From Bimastos eiseni (Eukaryota; Annelida; Clitellata; Crassiclitellata; Lumbricidae), in assembly GCA_959347315.1 (NCBI GenBank), contig OY365808.1:2639954-2703953 (forward strand): DNA of 64,000 bases, given 5' to 3'. This document shows positions 11,480 through 25,531 of this stretch, one piece after another (within the stretch, counting starts at the first letter, position 1; the number at the start of each line of letters is the position of its first letter). The translations under genes were made by a program, and so were the position numbers. The notes beneath the pieces are model-generated. The model had not been told where the DNA came from and searched no databases. It was given only the letters and a program-made list of their open reading frames with translations.

Positions 11480-12300
11480 GAAACTCGAATTGATCGATAT
11501 ACTGCGTTACAACGCTGTAGGCCTATGGTGAGCGAGAGGCGTTGGAATAGGTATGTCGTCTCCTGGTTTTCCCCAGACGCGGCGGTCAGTCCACACCCTA
11601 AATCCATCAAGAACTCCAGATCATCGATGTTAATAGGCCCAAGAGTTTCGAAGGCCACGGGGTATAGCTGTGCGTGATGGCAAGCTCGACGTATTTCTCA
11701 GTTTTTCGCGCTGCCGATCTCTCTGTTGCTGCGGACTTCTGGGACGCCTCCGGCAGGTAGGACTTTGCCAGCGTGTCTGACAGTCGCGTCCCAGACCAGG
11801 CTACCACCCGCGCGCATGGGGTGTAGGTGAGACCGTCCGGTCTTTTCCCGTCCGTTCTCAGCAGGCCCATGGGCTCCTTGGTAGCGGGGAATCCTGCCCG
11901 GATCAGACTTCTGCATAATATGTCGTTGATGGCCGCATGTCTGAGCCAACTTCCAGGGCCTAGGCCGCAGGAGTGTCCGTGGTGTCCGGTTCTGTCCACC
12001 AACGCTCCGCAAGGGCAGCTGTGTGGCCCGCATAGATGGGCGCCTAGCCTTAGACCCACCGCCACCCTGATCGTTTCGTCGCTGAGTCTGAGCCCGCAGT
12101 TGGTAATAGGCAAAGCCAGGAGCCAATCTCCAGCATGTGGGCAGAGATAGCTCTGAGTCTCGCCTGATTTTGGAGATCATGCATCCTGGTGTAGAGATCT
12201 TTGACAACCAGCTCAACCAAGGGACCGTCCCATTGAGACTGTTTGTGAGCGTGTTCCTCTGGTGGTTCTGGGGCTCCACTGGTCTCTTTCCAGCTGGTCT
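11480..12300 (-). mobile_element. Retroelement ORF C-terminal fragment (restriction-like endonuclease type), frameshifted
   Basis: Read on the minus strand: LALPITNCGLRLSDETIRVA, VGLRLGAHLC, HSCPCGALVDRTGHHGHSCG, EPMGLLRTDGKRPDGLTYTP, ARVVAWSGTRLSDTLAKSYL, then after a frameshift near 11650, FETLGPINIDDLEFLMDLG. The KRPDG...W pattern resembles the C-terminal PD-(D/E)xK-like region of reverse-transcriptase-bearing proteins common in invertebrate genomes. Family name not fixed. At least two frameshifts. Confidence 0.65.
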
Positions 12301-12686
12301 GGAATAAAGAAATTTGAAATAGTCACAACCATTCATTGAAAAGGATTCCGATGATAACTTATTTTGTAAAATTTACGCGAAAGCCAGGATGACACATGCC
12401 CCCGCCCATGCTCTAATTCGAAAACTGCTTCTATTCGCCCTAAACGTAAACCTAAAATCCTCTGATCTGTTCTCAAAACGTGTCCAAACACAGTTTTTCA
12501 GACGGCGAATTTTAAAGGAATGGCCCTCTGGCGAAATGTGACATCTGGCGAGTGATTTAAAGTGAGGCTCTAGCGGCGGAAACAAATCGTTTTCTTCATA
12601 AATTATCGGCTGCTAATAAATATTGATACCGCTGAATTGTCGGAAAAGATGTGAAATGTGGAGATATATAGTCGATTAAAGCAGAA

Positions 12687-12729
12687 ATGGCGACCAGACG
12701 GACTATGGGGGAGACGGATAGACCTCAGG
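12687..12729 (+). CDS. ATP8A: ATP8A exon 1 (residues 1-14, phase 1 out)
   Basis: ATG with G at -3 and G at +4. An in-frame TAG lies upstream at 12669. The exon encodes [14 protein letters not shown] and ends at a perfect GTAAGT donor. The leftover G joins AT of exon 2 to make Asp, and the result resembles the MPTMRRT... start of vertebrate ATP8A1. Alternative: translation starts at Met 17853 in exon 2, which also has a good context (A at -3, G at +4). The 5' UTR and start site of transcription are not resolved. Confidence 0.65.
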
Positions 12730-15700
12730 GTAAGTCGAACAGTGTGGTTGCGTTGAAATGTCGCCCAGAATGCTAGATTTGGGGTACAATATTGCCCGGT
12801 GGGACGGTGCTTGTTACTTACTCGCTGTAATGTAATCGCATTGTCGCATACCAGATTGCATTTTTTCGGCACATAATTTTTTGGCACATAAGATCTTTTT
12901 TTGTCCCCGTATCTTCGGCAGCGAGACTGAAGACGAGTTATCGGCAATCATCAGTTTCGCGTGTCCTTTAAAATATGAAAGTTAATTTTGGGACAAGCCG
13001 GCACTGCTCGTCTATTCAACAAAGTGAGAGATGTGCATTTAGGGTGGTGGAAATGGGGAAAGTGTCACCGTCACTGGTTAGAACTCTCCCCAAAGTTATG
13101 TTCCCTCTTTCGTTCCGTTCCTGCCCATTGGTCTTCTACCGTTACTTGCAGTTAAATATCTTACCCCAATCATATGCCTCATGAAAGCTTTTGGCTTTGA
13201 ACAATGCATAGAGTCTAAACCCAGGACTGGGTGTTAACCAGTTGCCAATCAGCCAATATTAGAAAGCCAGCACTCGTGAATAAGTTGGCGCCCTACCCTT
13301 GGCTTTCGCGTAGAACTTTTAAAAGTTTGAAGATTACGATTGTGAGCAAATGGTGACATTTCAAGTGTCATCTTTTTCTAGTTGCAAATCGTTAGTTCTG
13401 CAATACAGTGTGATGATTTTGTTCCCTATTTGCATTCCCTGTAGTGCTACGATGCAACGGGGTGCTCTGTAGGGGCAAAGGGGATAATCCCTCATTCTGT
13501 AACAGACAGTAGTAGTTTCAGTTTAATAATACTGTTATCACATTAAAGTCGCCCTTCTCCTTTATCCAGGCTTGGGACTGGCACTGTCGTAGTGCAAACA
13601 GTGGCGTAGTTTCCTGGAACAGTTTTCCGAGCAATCTGTTATATGTGCTTCTGCTGCTACTTTCCATGCGTAGCTTTTGTAAGTGCTTAAAGGTCATTGT
13701 GTTTGACTTTGCTCTTGATCAGTTCAGCAACATGGACTTTGATATTGTGTGGAAATTATCATCAGCTTCTGTTTATTTCTTGTCAAGTCGGACCCTTCTC
13801 TTCCAGCCATTTGAGCTTTGATCGATTGGTTAATTAGTAGTTGTTTAACTACGCTGTGTCATAACAAAGATGGTTAGTCATATTAGAGTTACCCTCCTTC
13901 TTTCTCAAGGCTTGAGAATGGCACCAACTGAAAATGACGGTGAATGATTTTTATTTGCGCGTAGGTGAGCTCTTTATTAAAAATGAATTCTTACGAGATC
14001 AGAGAACATGTACAGTTGTGTAGCCAACATTTCTGGAATGTTAAACCCAGGACTTTGTTGTTTTGCATGTTTGAAAGTGGGACTTATACGTTGGGTCATT
14101 ATTGCTTAACTTAGGGCTTTTGTGCAAGGCTTTGGTAAGTGTTGATCCTCAACATTAAAACTGGGTTCTTTTGTTGCTCTTAGAAATCTTACCTCTTCTT
14201 ATACTAGTTGCATTGCTTTCCATTTATGATGCTCAATTATAATTTTAAATAAACATTGTATCAGGCTGTGTGTACAGTTACATTGCCATCTTTTTAACTC
14301 CATGTTTTCATAATTATTTGGAAGATAAATTATTAGAAAGATCCTCAAACTGAACTATTCTACTGTCTAAACCTAACCCACGGGTCAATTAGTCTTTAAT
14401 CCCTTAAGTTTGTTTTGTTGAATGCTCCTGCACGAGTAGATTCTTGAAGGGGTGCTATGTAAATGCTCAGATTGAATGAATTGATCATTCAGATACGCTG
14501 TAATGAACAGACCTTTCTGTCCTTTGATTACGCTTATAGGATACATTACCATATGTATGAAGACGCTAAACAAAACATCTTCCCAGTGCCTAACAGAAGC
14601 ATTGCACACTCCTCTATCTGGTCTTAAGTGTGTTTCTCAATGAAGTTTGAATTGTTTTCTGTCGGTTGTATAGTGTTTACTAGTCTATCTTGCAAAGCAC
14701 TGATGCCTTCGCTGATATAAACAACGGTCGTTGGCTTGCTTAGTTTAGAGTATTATTTTGTGAATTCTCAAGGTTATGACGAAAATACTCTGATAATTTA
14801 GGAGCTAATGATAATACAATTAAGTGACTTTGAGAGGTCAAGTTAATTAAAGTTAATTACATTTAGTTAAAATAGTTGAAGATGCTGCAATCAGAGTCCA
14901 CTGGTTCACCCACTCAGCTCTGTATCATGTAATAATCTTCTACTATATAATATAATCATCTAGTAAGTAAGTATGTTTCATAATCATCTAGTGGATAAGT
15001 AAGTATGTAATCTATTTTTTTCTATCTATGCATGCTTTGCATTGCATACAACTAAGCAGTTAAACCATAACAGGCACAAAGTGTCGTCAAACTGCAACTA
15101 CCTACCTACCTACCTACCTACCTACCTACCTACCTACCTACCTACCTACCTACCTACCTACCTACCTACCTACCTACCTACCTACCTACCTACCTACCTA
15201 CCTACCTACCTACCTACCTACCTACCTACCTACCTACCTACCTACCTACCTACCTACCTACCTACCTACCTACCTACCTACCTACCTACCTACCTACCTA
15301 CCTACCTACCTACCTACCTACCTACCTACCTACCTACCTACCTACCTACCTACCTACCTACCTACCTACCTACCACTACATATAACTAAAGATTAGCAAA
15401 GCTACTTTTAAACAGATTAAATTTTAACAATAGTTAAAGTATGAGAAGATGTCCTCTCTTGTGAAGTGAGTTGACAGTGATGAGAGACCTGTTGATTTCT
15501 GGAATTGATTCCTGTTTGCTCGAGATATCAACTCTCCCACAGTATGCATTGTTTCACATCTGCCAGGCATGTCCTCCAGGGGCAGTGAAAATCAATTGTC
15601 TATATTGACCAGAATTTTGGGGAGGAGAAGGTGGAGAGGAGGTGGAGAGAAGGGCAGTCTCTTAACTTCACTCAAGGACAAACATGGTTATGAAGTATTT

Positions 15701-15825
15701 GGACTTCATTTTGATAGCCTCTGCATGTGAGGACTAGGCACATGAGGACTAGGCATATGAGGACTAGGCATATGAGGACTAGGTATATGAGGACTAGGCC
15801 TATTATTCCTCATATGTGTATAGTC

Positions 15826-15865
<40 letters not shown>

Positions 15866-16812
15866 GACTAGGCATATGAGGACACGTGTCTAGTCCTCTC
15901 CCACGCAGTCTTATCTTCCAATGGACAGTGTAGGGTCATTATGACTGAGTTTGCTGGGAGGCCATCCCGGATATTATTACAGATTTCATCTGGCTGTAAA
16001 TGATGGCTAGGCTGTTTTTGATATGAGCTATGACATTGTATCGTCTGCACTATATCTGTTACATGTGTATCCGTTCTACATGCTACTGGTTGTCTGCCAA
16101 CAATGTTCTACCCTGTATTAATACGCCCTGTGGTTGACTATGGTATAATTGCCGTTTGTGCTGATCTCTCTGTTCTCAATTAGCTTTCTCATATCATGTG
16201 ATGGAGTAGTTTCAAGTTTAACGGGACTGTTGTTGTTCCGCGCATGCGCTCTGCTACGGCCCAGTCGAAGATATGTTGGCCCTTCTGCTTGGAACTGTCT
16301 TCCACAGTCCATGTGCCTGGAATTACCGACCCTCTCTCCTTGCCAGTTTCAGAAACACCTTAACATTTTCCTGTTCCGTTGCCCAAGCGCAGAAGTCAGA
16401 CGTTCGTGGAAAGTACTGCTCATTTAAGCGACGCTATATAATGCTTGATTACATAATTTACATTGCATTACTGTTATAACAAAGATCGTTAGCATCGCCC
16501 TCTTCCTTTTTCTAGGCTTGGGACTGGCACTATGTCGAACATGCTTTTATCATCTGCGCTGTGCGCCCAGGCCGTGCAAAGCTGGTAATAGACACAGACC
16601 AGATGGGAAATGTAGCCACATTTATTTCAAATTACTCAATCGGTATTTTGGTCGTCAGATGGTGCTAACTATGTAATTACGAGGATATATGAATGACAGT
16701 TCCAACCTATTCATTTATGATTTGCGTATGTTTTATCTACTTGATCTTTATCCTAAAGATCCCCATTACCATCTATCAACTCAGTCAGTCAGCCAGATAG
16801 TCAGTCAATCTG

Positions 16813-16843
<31 letters not shown>

Positions 16844-19800
16844 ATTTCGTTGATTAAGGGTATTAAGCTGACAGAACACAACTTGTGAAAGTATTGGACT
16901 GTTATGACATTGGCTAAAGAAATGGTCACAAATATCATACTTAGTGAATTGATTGATAAAGTGCTTGATCATTCAATTGGTTAAAAAATTCAATTAGTAG
17001 TAAAGTAAGTCAAGGTAACTGAGGATGTGAAGGCAATATATTTAATAGATCAGGGCAAGTAGGTACCCAGCTGACCCTCCTAGTCCACTCTGTACTGGTC
17101 TTTTTAGGTCACTCGCCTGCCATCTGATATAACACATATAACGCTTTCTACCTTCATTGTACATTCAGGATGGACTATGGTAGTAACATTTTATGTGGAC
17201 ACCCACATGTACAAATCGCCGGGCTTCTTGACAGGTTCCGTGTCTATAATGGGGAGATTTGATAGGCCGAAGGTTCGATATTCCTAAGGCAATTAGGTGG
17301 ATGCCGCTGATATTATGAGACAATTTGGTAACTGCCATTTTGTACAAAGTAAAATTGCTTGTGACCCAACCGTCAAGTTTTTACAAGTCCCTCAAGTCTT
17401 TTTTCTTTAATCGTGGCTGGACTGGGAGTTCTCCTGAACTTGAATGGGTGCTATATAAGTGCTCAAAATGAATGAATGAATGAATGAAATGACTTGTCTG
17501 TACTATTCACAGTTATTTTGTATTGTTACTTTACATAGGATAGCGTAACTCACTGTACAACACCAACAAGCTAAACTACAATTAAAAAGAAATTACACTC
17601 TTTACATTACAGTATAAGTGTATGTGGGCCTGGATGTATAGGCCTACTTCAGTCAATCAATCAACCAATCAATGTCAATTTGATATAGTGTCAATTTGAT
17701 ATAGCACCCCTTCAAGGTATCTAATCAGAGGTGCTGATATGTATGTACATACATGATTGTGTATGTATGTACATATATTTTAATATTTATGCATGTATAT
17801 GTACATTTTACTGATATATTTGTATGCATTTTGGAGTACAGATTACAAGAAGATGGAAGGAGGAGGAGGAAGAGGAAGAATAGGAGGAGGAGGAGGTCAG
17901 GGCAGTTTGGCTGCTTCCAGCACTCTGCCTTATATTCAGAGGAGTATCTTTGTCAACCAACTGCAGCCGAATAAGTACTGCTCCAACAAAATCAGGTGAG
18001 GTTACTAACTTCAGGGGAGGTCAACAAAGTCTGTTGAGGTCAGTGAATTCAGGAGAGGTCAACAAAGTCAGTTGAGGTCATTGAATTCAGATGAGGCCAC
18101 TGAATTCAGGTGAGGTCAACAAAGTCAGTTGAGGTAACTGAATTCAGATGAGGCCACTGAATTCAGGTGAGGTCAACAAAGTCAGTTGAGGTAACTGAAT
18201 TCAGATGAGACCACTGAATTCAGGTGAGGTCAACAAAGTCAGTTGAGGTAACTGAATTCAGATGAGGCCACTGAATTCAGGTGAGGTCAACAAAGTCAGT
18301 TGAGGTAACTGAATTCAGATGAGGCCACTGAATTCAGGTGAGGTCAACAAAGTCAGTTGAGGTAACTGAATTCAGATGAGGCCACTGAATTCAGGTGAGG
18401 TCAACAAAGTCAGTTGAGGTAACTGAATTCAGATGAGGCCACTGAATTCAGGTGAGGTCAACAAAGTCAGTTGAGGTCACTGAATTCAGATGAGGCCACT
18501 GAATTCAGGTGAGGTCAACAAAGTCAGTTGAGGTAACTGAATTCAGATGAGGCCACTGAATTCAGGTGAGGTCAACAAAGTCAGTTGAGGTCACTGAATT
18601 CAGATGAGGCCACTGAATTCAGGTGAGGTCAACAAAGTCAGTTGAGGTAACTGAATTCAGATGAGACCACTGAATTCAGGTGAGGTCAACAAAGTCAGTT
18701 GAGGTAACTGAATTCAGATGAGACCACTGAATTCAGGTGAGGTCAACAAAGTCAGTTGAGGTAACTGAATTCAGATGAGACCACTGAATTCAGGTGAGGT
18801 CAACAAAGTCAGTTGAGGTCACTGAATTCAGATGAGACCACTGAATTCAGGTGAGGTCAACAAAGTCAGTTGAGGTCACTGAATTCAGATGAGACCACTG
18901 AATTCAGGTGAGGTCAACAAAGTCAGTTGAGGTCACTGAATTCAGATGAGACCACTGAATTCAGGTGAGGTCAACAAAGTCAGTTGAGGTCACTGAATTC
19001 AGATGAGACCACTGAATTCAGGTGAGGTCAACAAAGTCAGTTGAGGTCACTGAATTCAGGTGAGGTCAACAAAGTCAGTTGAGGTCACTGAATTCAGGTG
19101 AGGTCAACAAAGTCAGTTGAGGTCACTGAATTCAGGTGAGGTCAACAAAGTCAGTTGAGGTCACTGAATTCAGGTGAGGTCAACAAAGTCAGTTGAGGTC
19201 ACTGAATTCAGGTGAGGTCAACAAAGTCAGTTGAGGTAACTGAATTCAGATGAGGCCACTGAATTCAGGTGAGGTCAACAAAGTCAGTTGAGGTCACTGA
19301 ATTCAGATGAGGCCACTGAATTCAGGTGAGGTCAACAAAGTCAGTTGAGGTAACTGAATTCAGATGAGGCCACTGAATTCAGGTGAGGTCAACAAAGTCA
19401 GTTGAGGTAACTGAATTCAGATGAGACCACTGAATTCAGGTGAGGTAAACAAAGTCAGTTGAGGTCACTGAATTCAGGTGAGGTCAACAAAGTCAGTTGA
19501 GGTCACTGAATTCAGGTGAGGTCAACAAAGTCAGTTGAGGTCACTGAATTCAGGTGAGGTCAACAAAGTCAGTTGAGGTCACTGAATTCAGGTGAGGTCA
19601 ACAAAGTCAGTTGAGGTCACTGAATTCAGGTGAGGTCAACAAAGTCAGTTGAGGTAACTGAATTCAGATGAGGCCACTGAATTCAGGTGAGGTCAACAAA
19701 GTCAGTTGAGGTCACTGAATTCAGATGAGGCCACTGAATTCAGGTGAGGTCAACAAAGTCAGTTGAGGTCACTGAATTCAGGTGAGGTCACTTAGCTATG

Positions 19801-22800
19801 AGACTCGGCAGCCAATTGCAAATTGTTCTAATTCGTACATTACTACATATATATTATGTAAGTGAATGTTCAGATGTATATAGCACCCCTTCAAGATATC
19901 TAATCAGAGGCACTCTCTGCACTAGCCTATATGAAATTAAATGTCATTAATAACGAATATGTCACAACAGTTAGTGCAGAAGTGCACAGTAAGCTGAAGG
20001 GAGTCATCAGTGGTGGGCCCACACACAAGCGTGGAACCAACCGATGGATTCCCGCTGATAGCGGACAGATGGCACGGACAGGTTAAGTTGCATTGGCTAT
20101 CCTTGCAAAGACACATTGCACCTAAGATCATTAAGCTGATGTATAACGGTCTAAAATTCAGATTAACTGATCCAGGATATTTAATATTAATATTATATGA
20201 AGTGATGTAAGAAACAGATATATATTATTAATGCAAATCACCATCCTGTTCATTATAACTGTGGCTGCCATTATTTATTTCTTTCTTATGTCTATTTATG
20301 ATTGTTTGATTATTCTAAATATAATTATTGTATTATTTTTTATTTATTATGCTACAGTTTATTTAGTATTATTATTCATTGTTTATCTGTTAGTTTTTTT
20401 TATAAATAAATGGAATGGGCTACTATTATGGTTGAGTCTAATAACTAGGGTTCTTTCAGATGCATTTTACAGTAGCCTTGAGACTTTTCTTTTCAGCCGG
20501 GGTTGAGTCGGGAGCACTCCTGTGTAATAACTTTGAAGGGGCGCTGTATAAATTTTCGCAATTAATGAATGAATTTATGACTCATTAGTTTTGGTTTTAC
20601 TAATAACTTCTATAGAACCTTTTTAAAATGGAATCAGTTTGCTGTATTAATGTAATGTAATATGTGTGTTAATTAATGAATTTCTTACATATTGTTTGCA
20701 ATTTTTTAAATTGTAAACAATACGTATATGTCTTTTGTAGTACGGCCAAGTACAGTTTCATTTCGTTCCTGCCAAAGTTCCTTTTCGAACAGTTCCGACG
20801 ATATTCTAATATCTTCTTCTTATTTATTGCGCTACTGCAGGTAATGTAATTGTCTGTGGTAGGTCCTAGGTTTCAGAATTGCCTTTCACTGGAGTTTCAC
20901 CTGTTCCATAAATCGTGTAGTAGCACATTTTATGCTCAGTTGTAAACCTACCTTTTTGTCTGGGCTGGAGTTGGGAGCGCTCTGGAGTGATTACCTTGAA
21001 AGGAAGCTATATAAATATTTTAACAAACAAATGTGCATAGAAGGATTCATGTGAGCTATTTAAATATGTCAACAACTTTAAAGAAATTGCTCCACTGGGT
21101 TACCAATTCGTAGCTCATTGCTTTTGAGACACTGCTCTCAATTGTTGAAGTTGTCAATGTCGTGGAGAATTGGTACAGAGCAAGAATGAGTGTGGCAAAT
21201 AAGTATTAATCACCAGGTAGACATTTACCGCTGTGTATCTGACTCAAGTATTTGGATATATTGGATGTCTATTTTTGTAATAATATGCGAAGTGAGTAGT
21301 CCTACTGTTTGTTAAACATGCAATGCTCCACAGTTTCATGTAATAAAATTAATAAAATTTTAATTATTTAAATAATATTTTGTCTTTGTGGTTTGGTTAA
21401 CTAGCTGAAGTATTCATTTTTTCTCGTTTTATAAGTAAATTATCATTGAAACGGAGTCGATTTGTTGACATTTGAATTGTGATTTTATGGGAAATCATTA
21501 GCGATGCACCAAATATCAATATCCTGCCGCGTCTGAGTACCAGTTTTGCGAGTTGAGTTACTTAGTTCGAGCCAAGTTTGGAATATTTGAGGAAGTATCA
21601 TGCTCTTGATTTTTAGTTTGGCAATTTGCACAATATTTTGCTTTTGCCTCAGTCTACCCTAGGAAATAGTAAGTACTAATTGGTAGTAACAGTATTTGTG
21701 TTTTTAGTTGGGTCGATTGTCATTTTATACATAAAAATCAGATACTCAAAACAGAATATTGAAGGAAAATTTTCATTAAAACTTGGACCCATTGTTTGTT
21801 CCGATTCCGAGTTAAAGCTTAACAGTTGTGTGTTTGTTGCATGCAGTGTAATATTAAATATTATTAGTGATTGTGTTTCAGCAAATTCCGAACGTGTCCC
21901 CCACCGGACATTACACGACAGCAGTGCCACTCCTCTTCATCCTCTGCGTTTCCGCTCTCAAGGAGACCATCGAAGACTTTGTGAGTTCATTCATACATAC
22001 ATACTTACATAAACACATACATTGCTTGGTGCAATTTTAGACTGAGCAAAGGCTTGATGACTGCACAGTTGCTGCATCCCTCTGTGAACAGCTGATGCAC
22101 CCTGGTCTAGTGATTGATACAGTTATGTATTGTAATGTAATCGAACATTTATATGGCGCCCCTTTAAAATATCTATTCAGAGGCGCCTCTGCACTAGCCT
22201 CAACGTAGTTGAATGTCATTGCTAAAGAATATTTTGCATTAGTTAGCATTGAGCTGAAAGTATACGAAAGGAACGTATGTGAATATTTGTATGTATGCAG
22301 TCTGCTTATTGCTCTTAATGGTTGCTCAGCTTCAAGGTGCATTTTTGATCTTTCTATAAGAAAGGCATTACCAAATTACAGTTGTATTGTATTGTATGTA
22401 AATAGCTCAGTCAAATTGTTGACCATTATGAGATTTTATTTTTTCTTCTGAATTCAGAGACGTCATCGAGCGGACGATGAGGTTAACAATCGACAGGTTC
22501 TGGGTAAGCATTTATGGCTGAGTGTGGGGCTTCCTTGTGGTTGAGAACGAGTCATTGGTCGTGAGTTCTGTACCCTTAGGTGGGTCCAGACATCTGATGT
22601 CGCCACACCTCTTTTAAGGATGAACCAATACTCGGCCCTGAGCTCGGCTCGGCTTGCATTTTGTAGTACTCGGCATGAACTTGGACTTGGGCAAACAATG
22701 GGTCCGAGTTTTAATCTTTCTGATATTATATATTGAAAACGAAAATCTAATTTTTCTATTTACAAAGCAACATTCGACCTTACTAAAACACAAATACTGA

Positions 22801-25441
22801 TATTTTTATTTACAAAACGACAATCGACCTAACTGAAACACAAATTCTGCTACTATTAGTGCTTAATAATTACTAATTCCTAGTGTAAACTAAGGCAGAA
22901 CTAAAAATCATAAAAGTTGTGCAAACTGCCAAACTAAAATTCAAGAGAATGAGGTTTTTAAAAAATATTCTAAATTCAGACTCTGCAGAACCGAACACAT
23001 AATACTCGGACTCGTCAAGAAATTCAAATTTGGTTCATGCTTAACCTCATGCTGTGCTTCTTTAAACCGGATGCATTCCTTCATCCTATGCTGACAAACT
23101 CAACTGTTATCAACCATACTCACAACTCTTATTATTCACCTTCAGCGTTTTGACTGTTGAATTATGGGTCTTGACAAATACGCATACAGCATCATCATGA
23201 CCATTGACAGAATCAATTAATCATTGTCGCTGTCATCATTGACCATCATCATCATTATTATAGAAATATAATAAAATTATGATAATAATAATAATTATAA
23301 ATCTGATGATAATAACAGAACCAACCATAGTTTGACAGACATCTATTCTTGTTGTAGTTCTTCGCGATGGTAACTGGCGTCAGTTGCGGTGGACAGGGGT
23401 TCTGGTCGGGGACCTTGTCAAAATCACGAACAACCAGTTCTTTCCGGCTGACATCATTATACTCTCTTCGAGGTAGGACACTGTCACGAATTTAACTGTG
23501 TGACATCATGTCTGGACTTTGATGACTCAATGACTGTGATGACAATTGGACTGTTAATGATTTGACAATGATGTCATCAGCAAAGTTGATGATGACGATG
23601 ACAATGATGATGGCAATGAAAGCATCTGTGACGACGATAACGTTGGCAATAAAAAGTAAGTAGGTATGTACTTTATTGAACCGTCTGAATGTCACGCACT
23701 GAGTGAACGCCTTAATATGAACAATGAAAGAATTTACAATCACAGAATAATCATAATAAGCAATTACATAACAGACGTCCTCAGAGTTGTGAGAGTAAAG
23801 AGTAAGCAAGCAATTGGAATTTTATAAATGGTTCACACCTTTGTGTGCGTGTCCGAGTTGAATGTGATAATAGGCTTTAAGTTTCGTTAATCTAAGAAAA
23901 CTTAGCAGATGATGTATACATCGTAGGCCCCTATTGTTTGTCATTGTAATTAGCTGTAAATATATTTTTGCAATTTTCTATTCTGCCCAAGAAAATATTG
24001 GTTTACAGTTCATCTTAATAATTGTTTTTTTAGGGGACAAATTTGTTTGCTCACACTGAATTCTTGTGTGCACCGGCTCCACGGCCCGTGTGCACAGCTT
24101 AGAGGGAACACTGATCGTCATCATCATATGATGATGATGATGATGATGATGATGCTCACTAATGCTGCAGGGTGAGCACATTGACCAATTCAAGCCATGC
24201 CTTGCATTGGCCAAAGCAGCTGAGCTCTGAGTCGAGCTTTGAATGATGCCCGTGAGCTGAGATGTTGCTTGCGTTATGTGATTTTGTGACACTTGTTGAC
24301 AGGCATGAGCAATGAAGCCATAATATAGTTCTGTTTCGTTTGGTTTCTTTTTTCTACTAGTGAACCTCAAGGCATGTGCTACATCGAAACAGCAAATCTG
24401 GACGGTGAAACTAACCTTAAGATACGACAGGTGACCACTGTTCGACCAAGATGAATATTACTCTTCAACTTTTTTTTATTATCTAATTATTATTATTTTA
24501 TTAGTATTATTATCAATATTACTATTGTTAATATTGTTAATTATTATTAATATTACTATAGTCATTATAATAATAATAATTATAATTATGTTATTTTATT
24601 ATTATTAGTTGTTATTATTACTATAGTAATTATGATACTAGTTATAATTATAATACTACTATTTATAATTGTAATAATGCTATGATAACACTAACATTAG
24701 TTATAGTAGTAGTAATATTTATAATAAAAATAGTAATTATGCTTAAGATGATAATTTTTCTCGCAGGGTCTGCCTCAGACGGCTAAGCTGCTGACTCATC
24801 AGGAACTTCTCGAAATGAGTGGAATTGTGGAGTGTGAACTTCCAAATCGACGAGTCTATGACTTCGTGGGAAATGTGAAGCTCGCAGGGCAACAGTGAGT
24901 GATGTATCCTGTTTCTGTGTTTGGTTTTTAATTCTCATTTTGTTTTGGTCAGCGTTTCCCAAACTTCCGTGTCCCAGTTGTTTTTATGCTTCTTCTTTGT
25001 GACCAACTAAAATGTTATCGCCTATTCTGGCATATAGGTTAAATGAAACAGATAATGATTGTCTATGTCTAGTTGCTGAGGCTCTAATATACAGATATGA
25101 TTAAAGCCCAAGTTTTTAAGGTGTGGTCTAATGAATACCTGCCGCCTGCTAGCTACCAATCAGATCTCCCCAAAGCATCTCATCCTCCTGGGGTACAATC
25201 TTAACCAAATGGACCACTGTGGTCAATCTATCTGAATAGGCTCAAATGGGCCAACTAGACAGCTGAGGGAAATGCACTGGAAATAACAATTGAAACAATG
25301 ATCATGCTTCATATGCCTTATAATTATATGCATCTACAAACCTGTACTTGATATGCCACTCATATGCCTTCGTGCCTGTATTCGTTGTGGAACAGATATA
25401 ATATTATTATAGTTTCATCCCCTATGTATAGCACAGCACAG

Positions 25442-25531
<90 letters not shown>

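Larger units (their letters stand above)
10268..12686. other. Intergenic: OATP 3' side, retroelement fragment, ATP8A upstream
   Basis: Begins with a pyrimidine-rich CTGTCTGT/CTATCTGT tract (10275-10700), probably OATP 3' UTR or flank. A degenerate Helitron-like piece (about 11160-11470) follows, then the antisense retroelement remnant, and about 390 bp of unique sequence before the ATP8A start. No clear TATA box or CpG island was seen before 12687. A TATATA lies only about 20 bp from the ATG. Confidence 0.5.
12730..17841 (+). other. ATP8A intron 1 (5.1 kb)
   Basis: Donor GTAAGT. Acceptor is GGAGTACAG. Contains two family A repeats, the (CTAC)n array, a 17-bp ATGAGGACTAGGCAT repeat with inverted copies (15720-15898), a LINE tail, (TCAA)n tracts and L2-like tails. 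No coding exon was recognised inside. Confidence 0.6.

Noticed and set aside
15042..15389. 115-codon open frame of Tyr-Leu-Pro-Thr repeats
   Set aside because: It is the translation of a perfect (CTAC)n microsatellite; all frames of a 4-bp repeat without stop codons are open.
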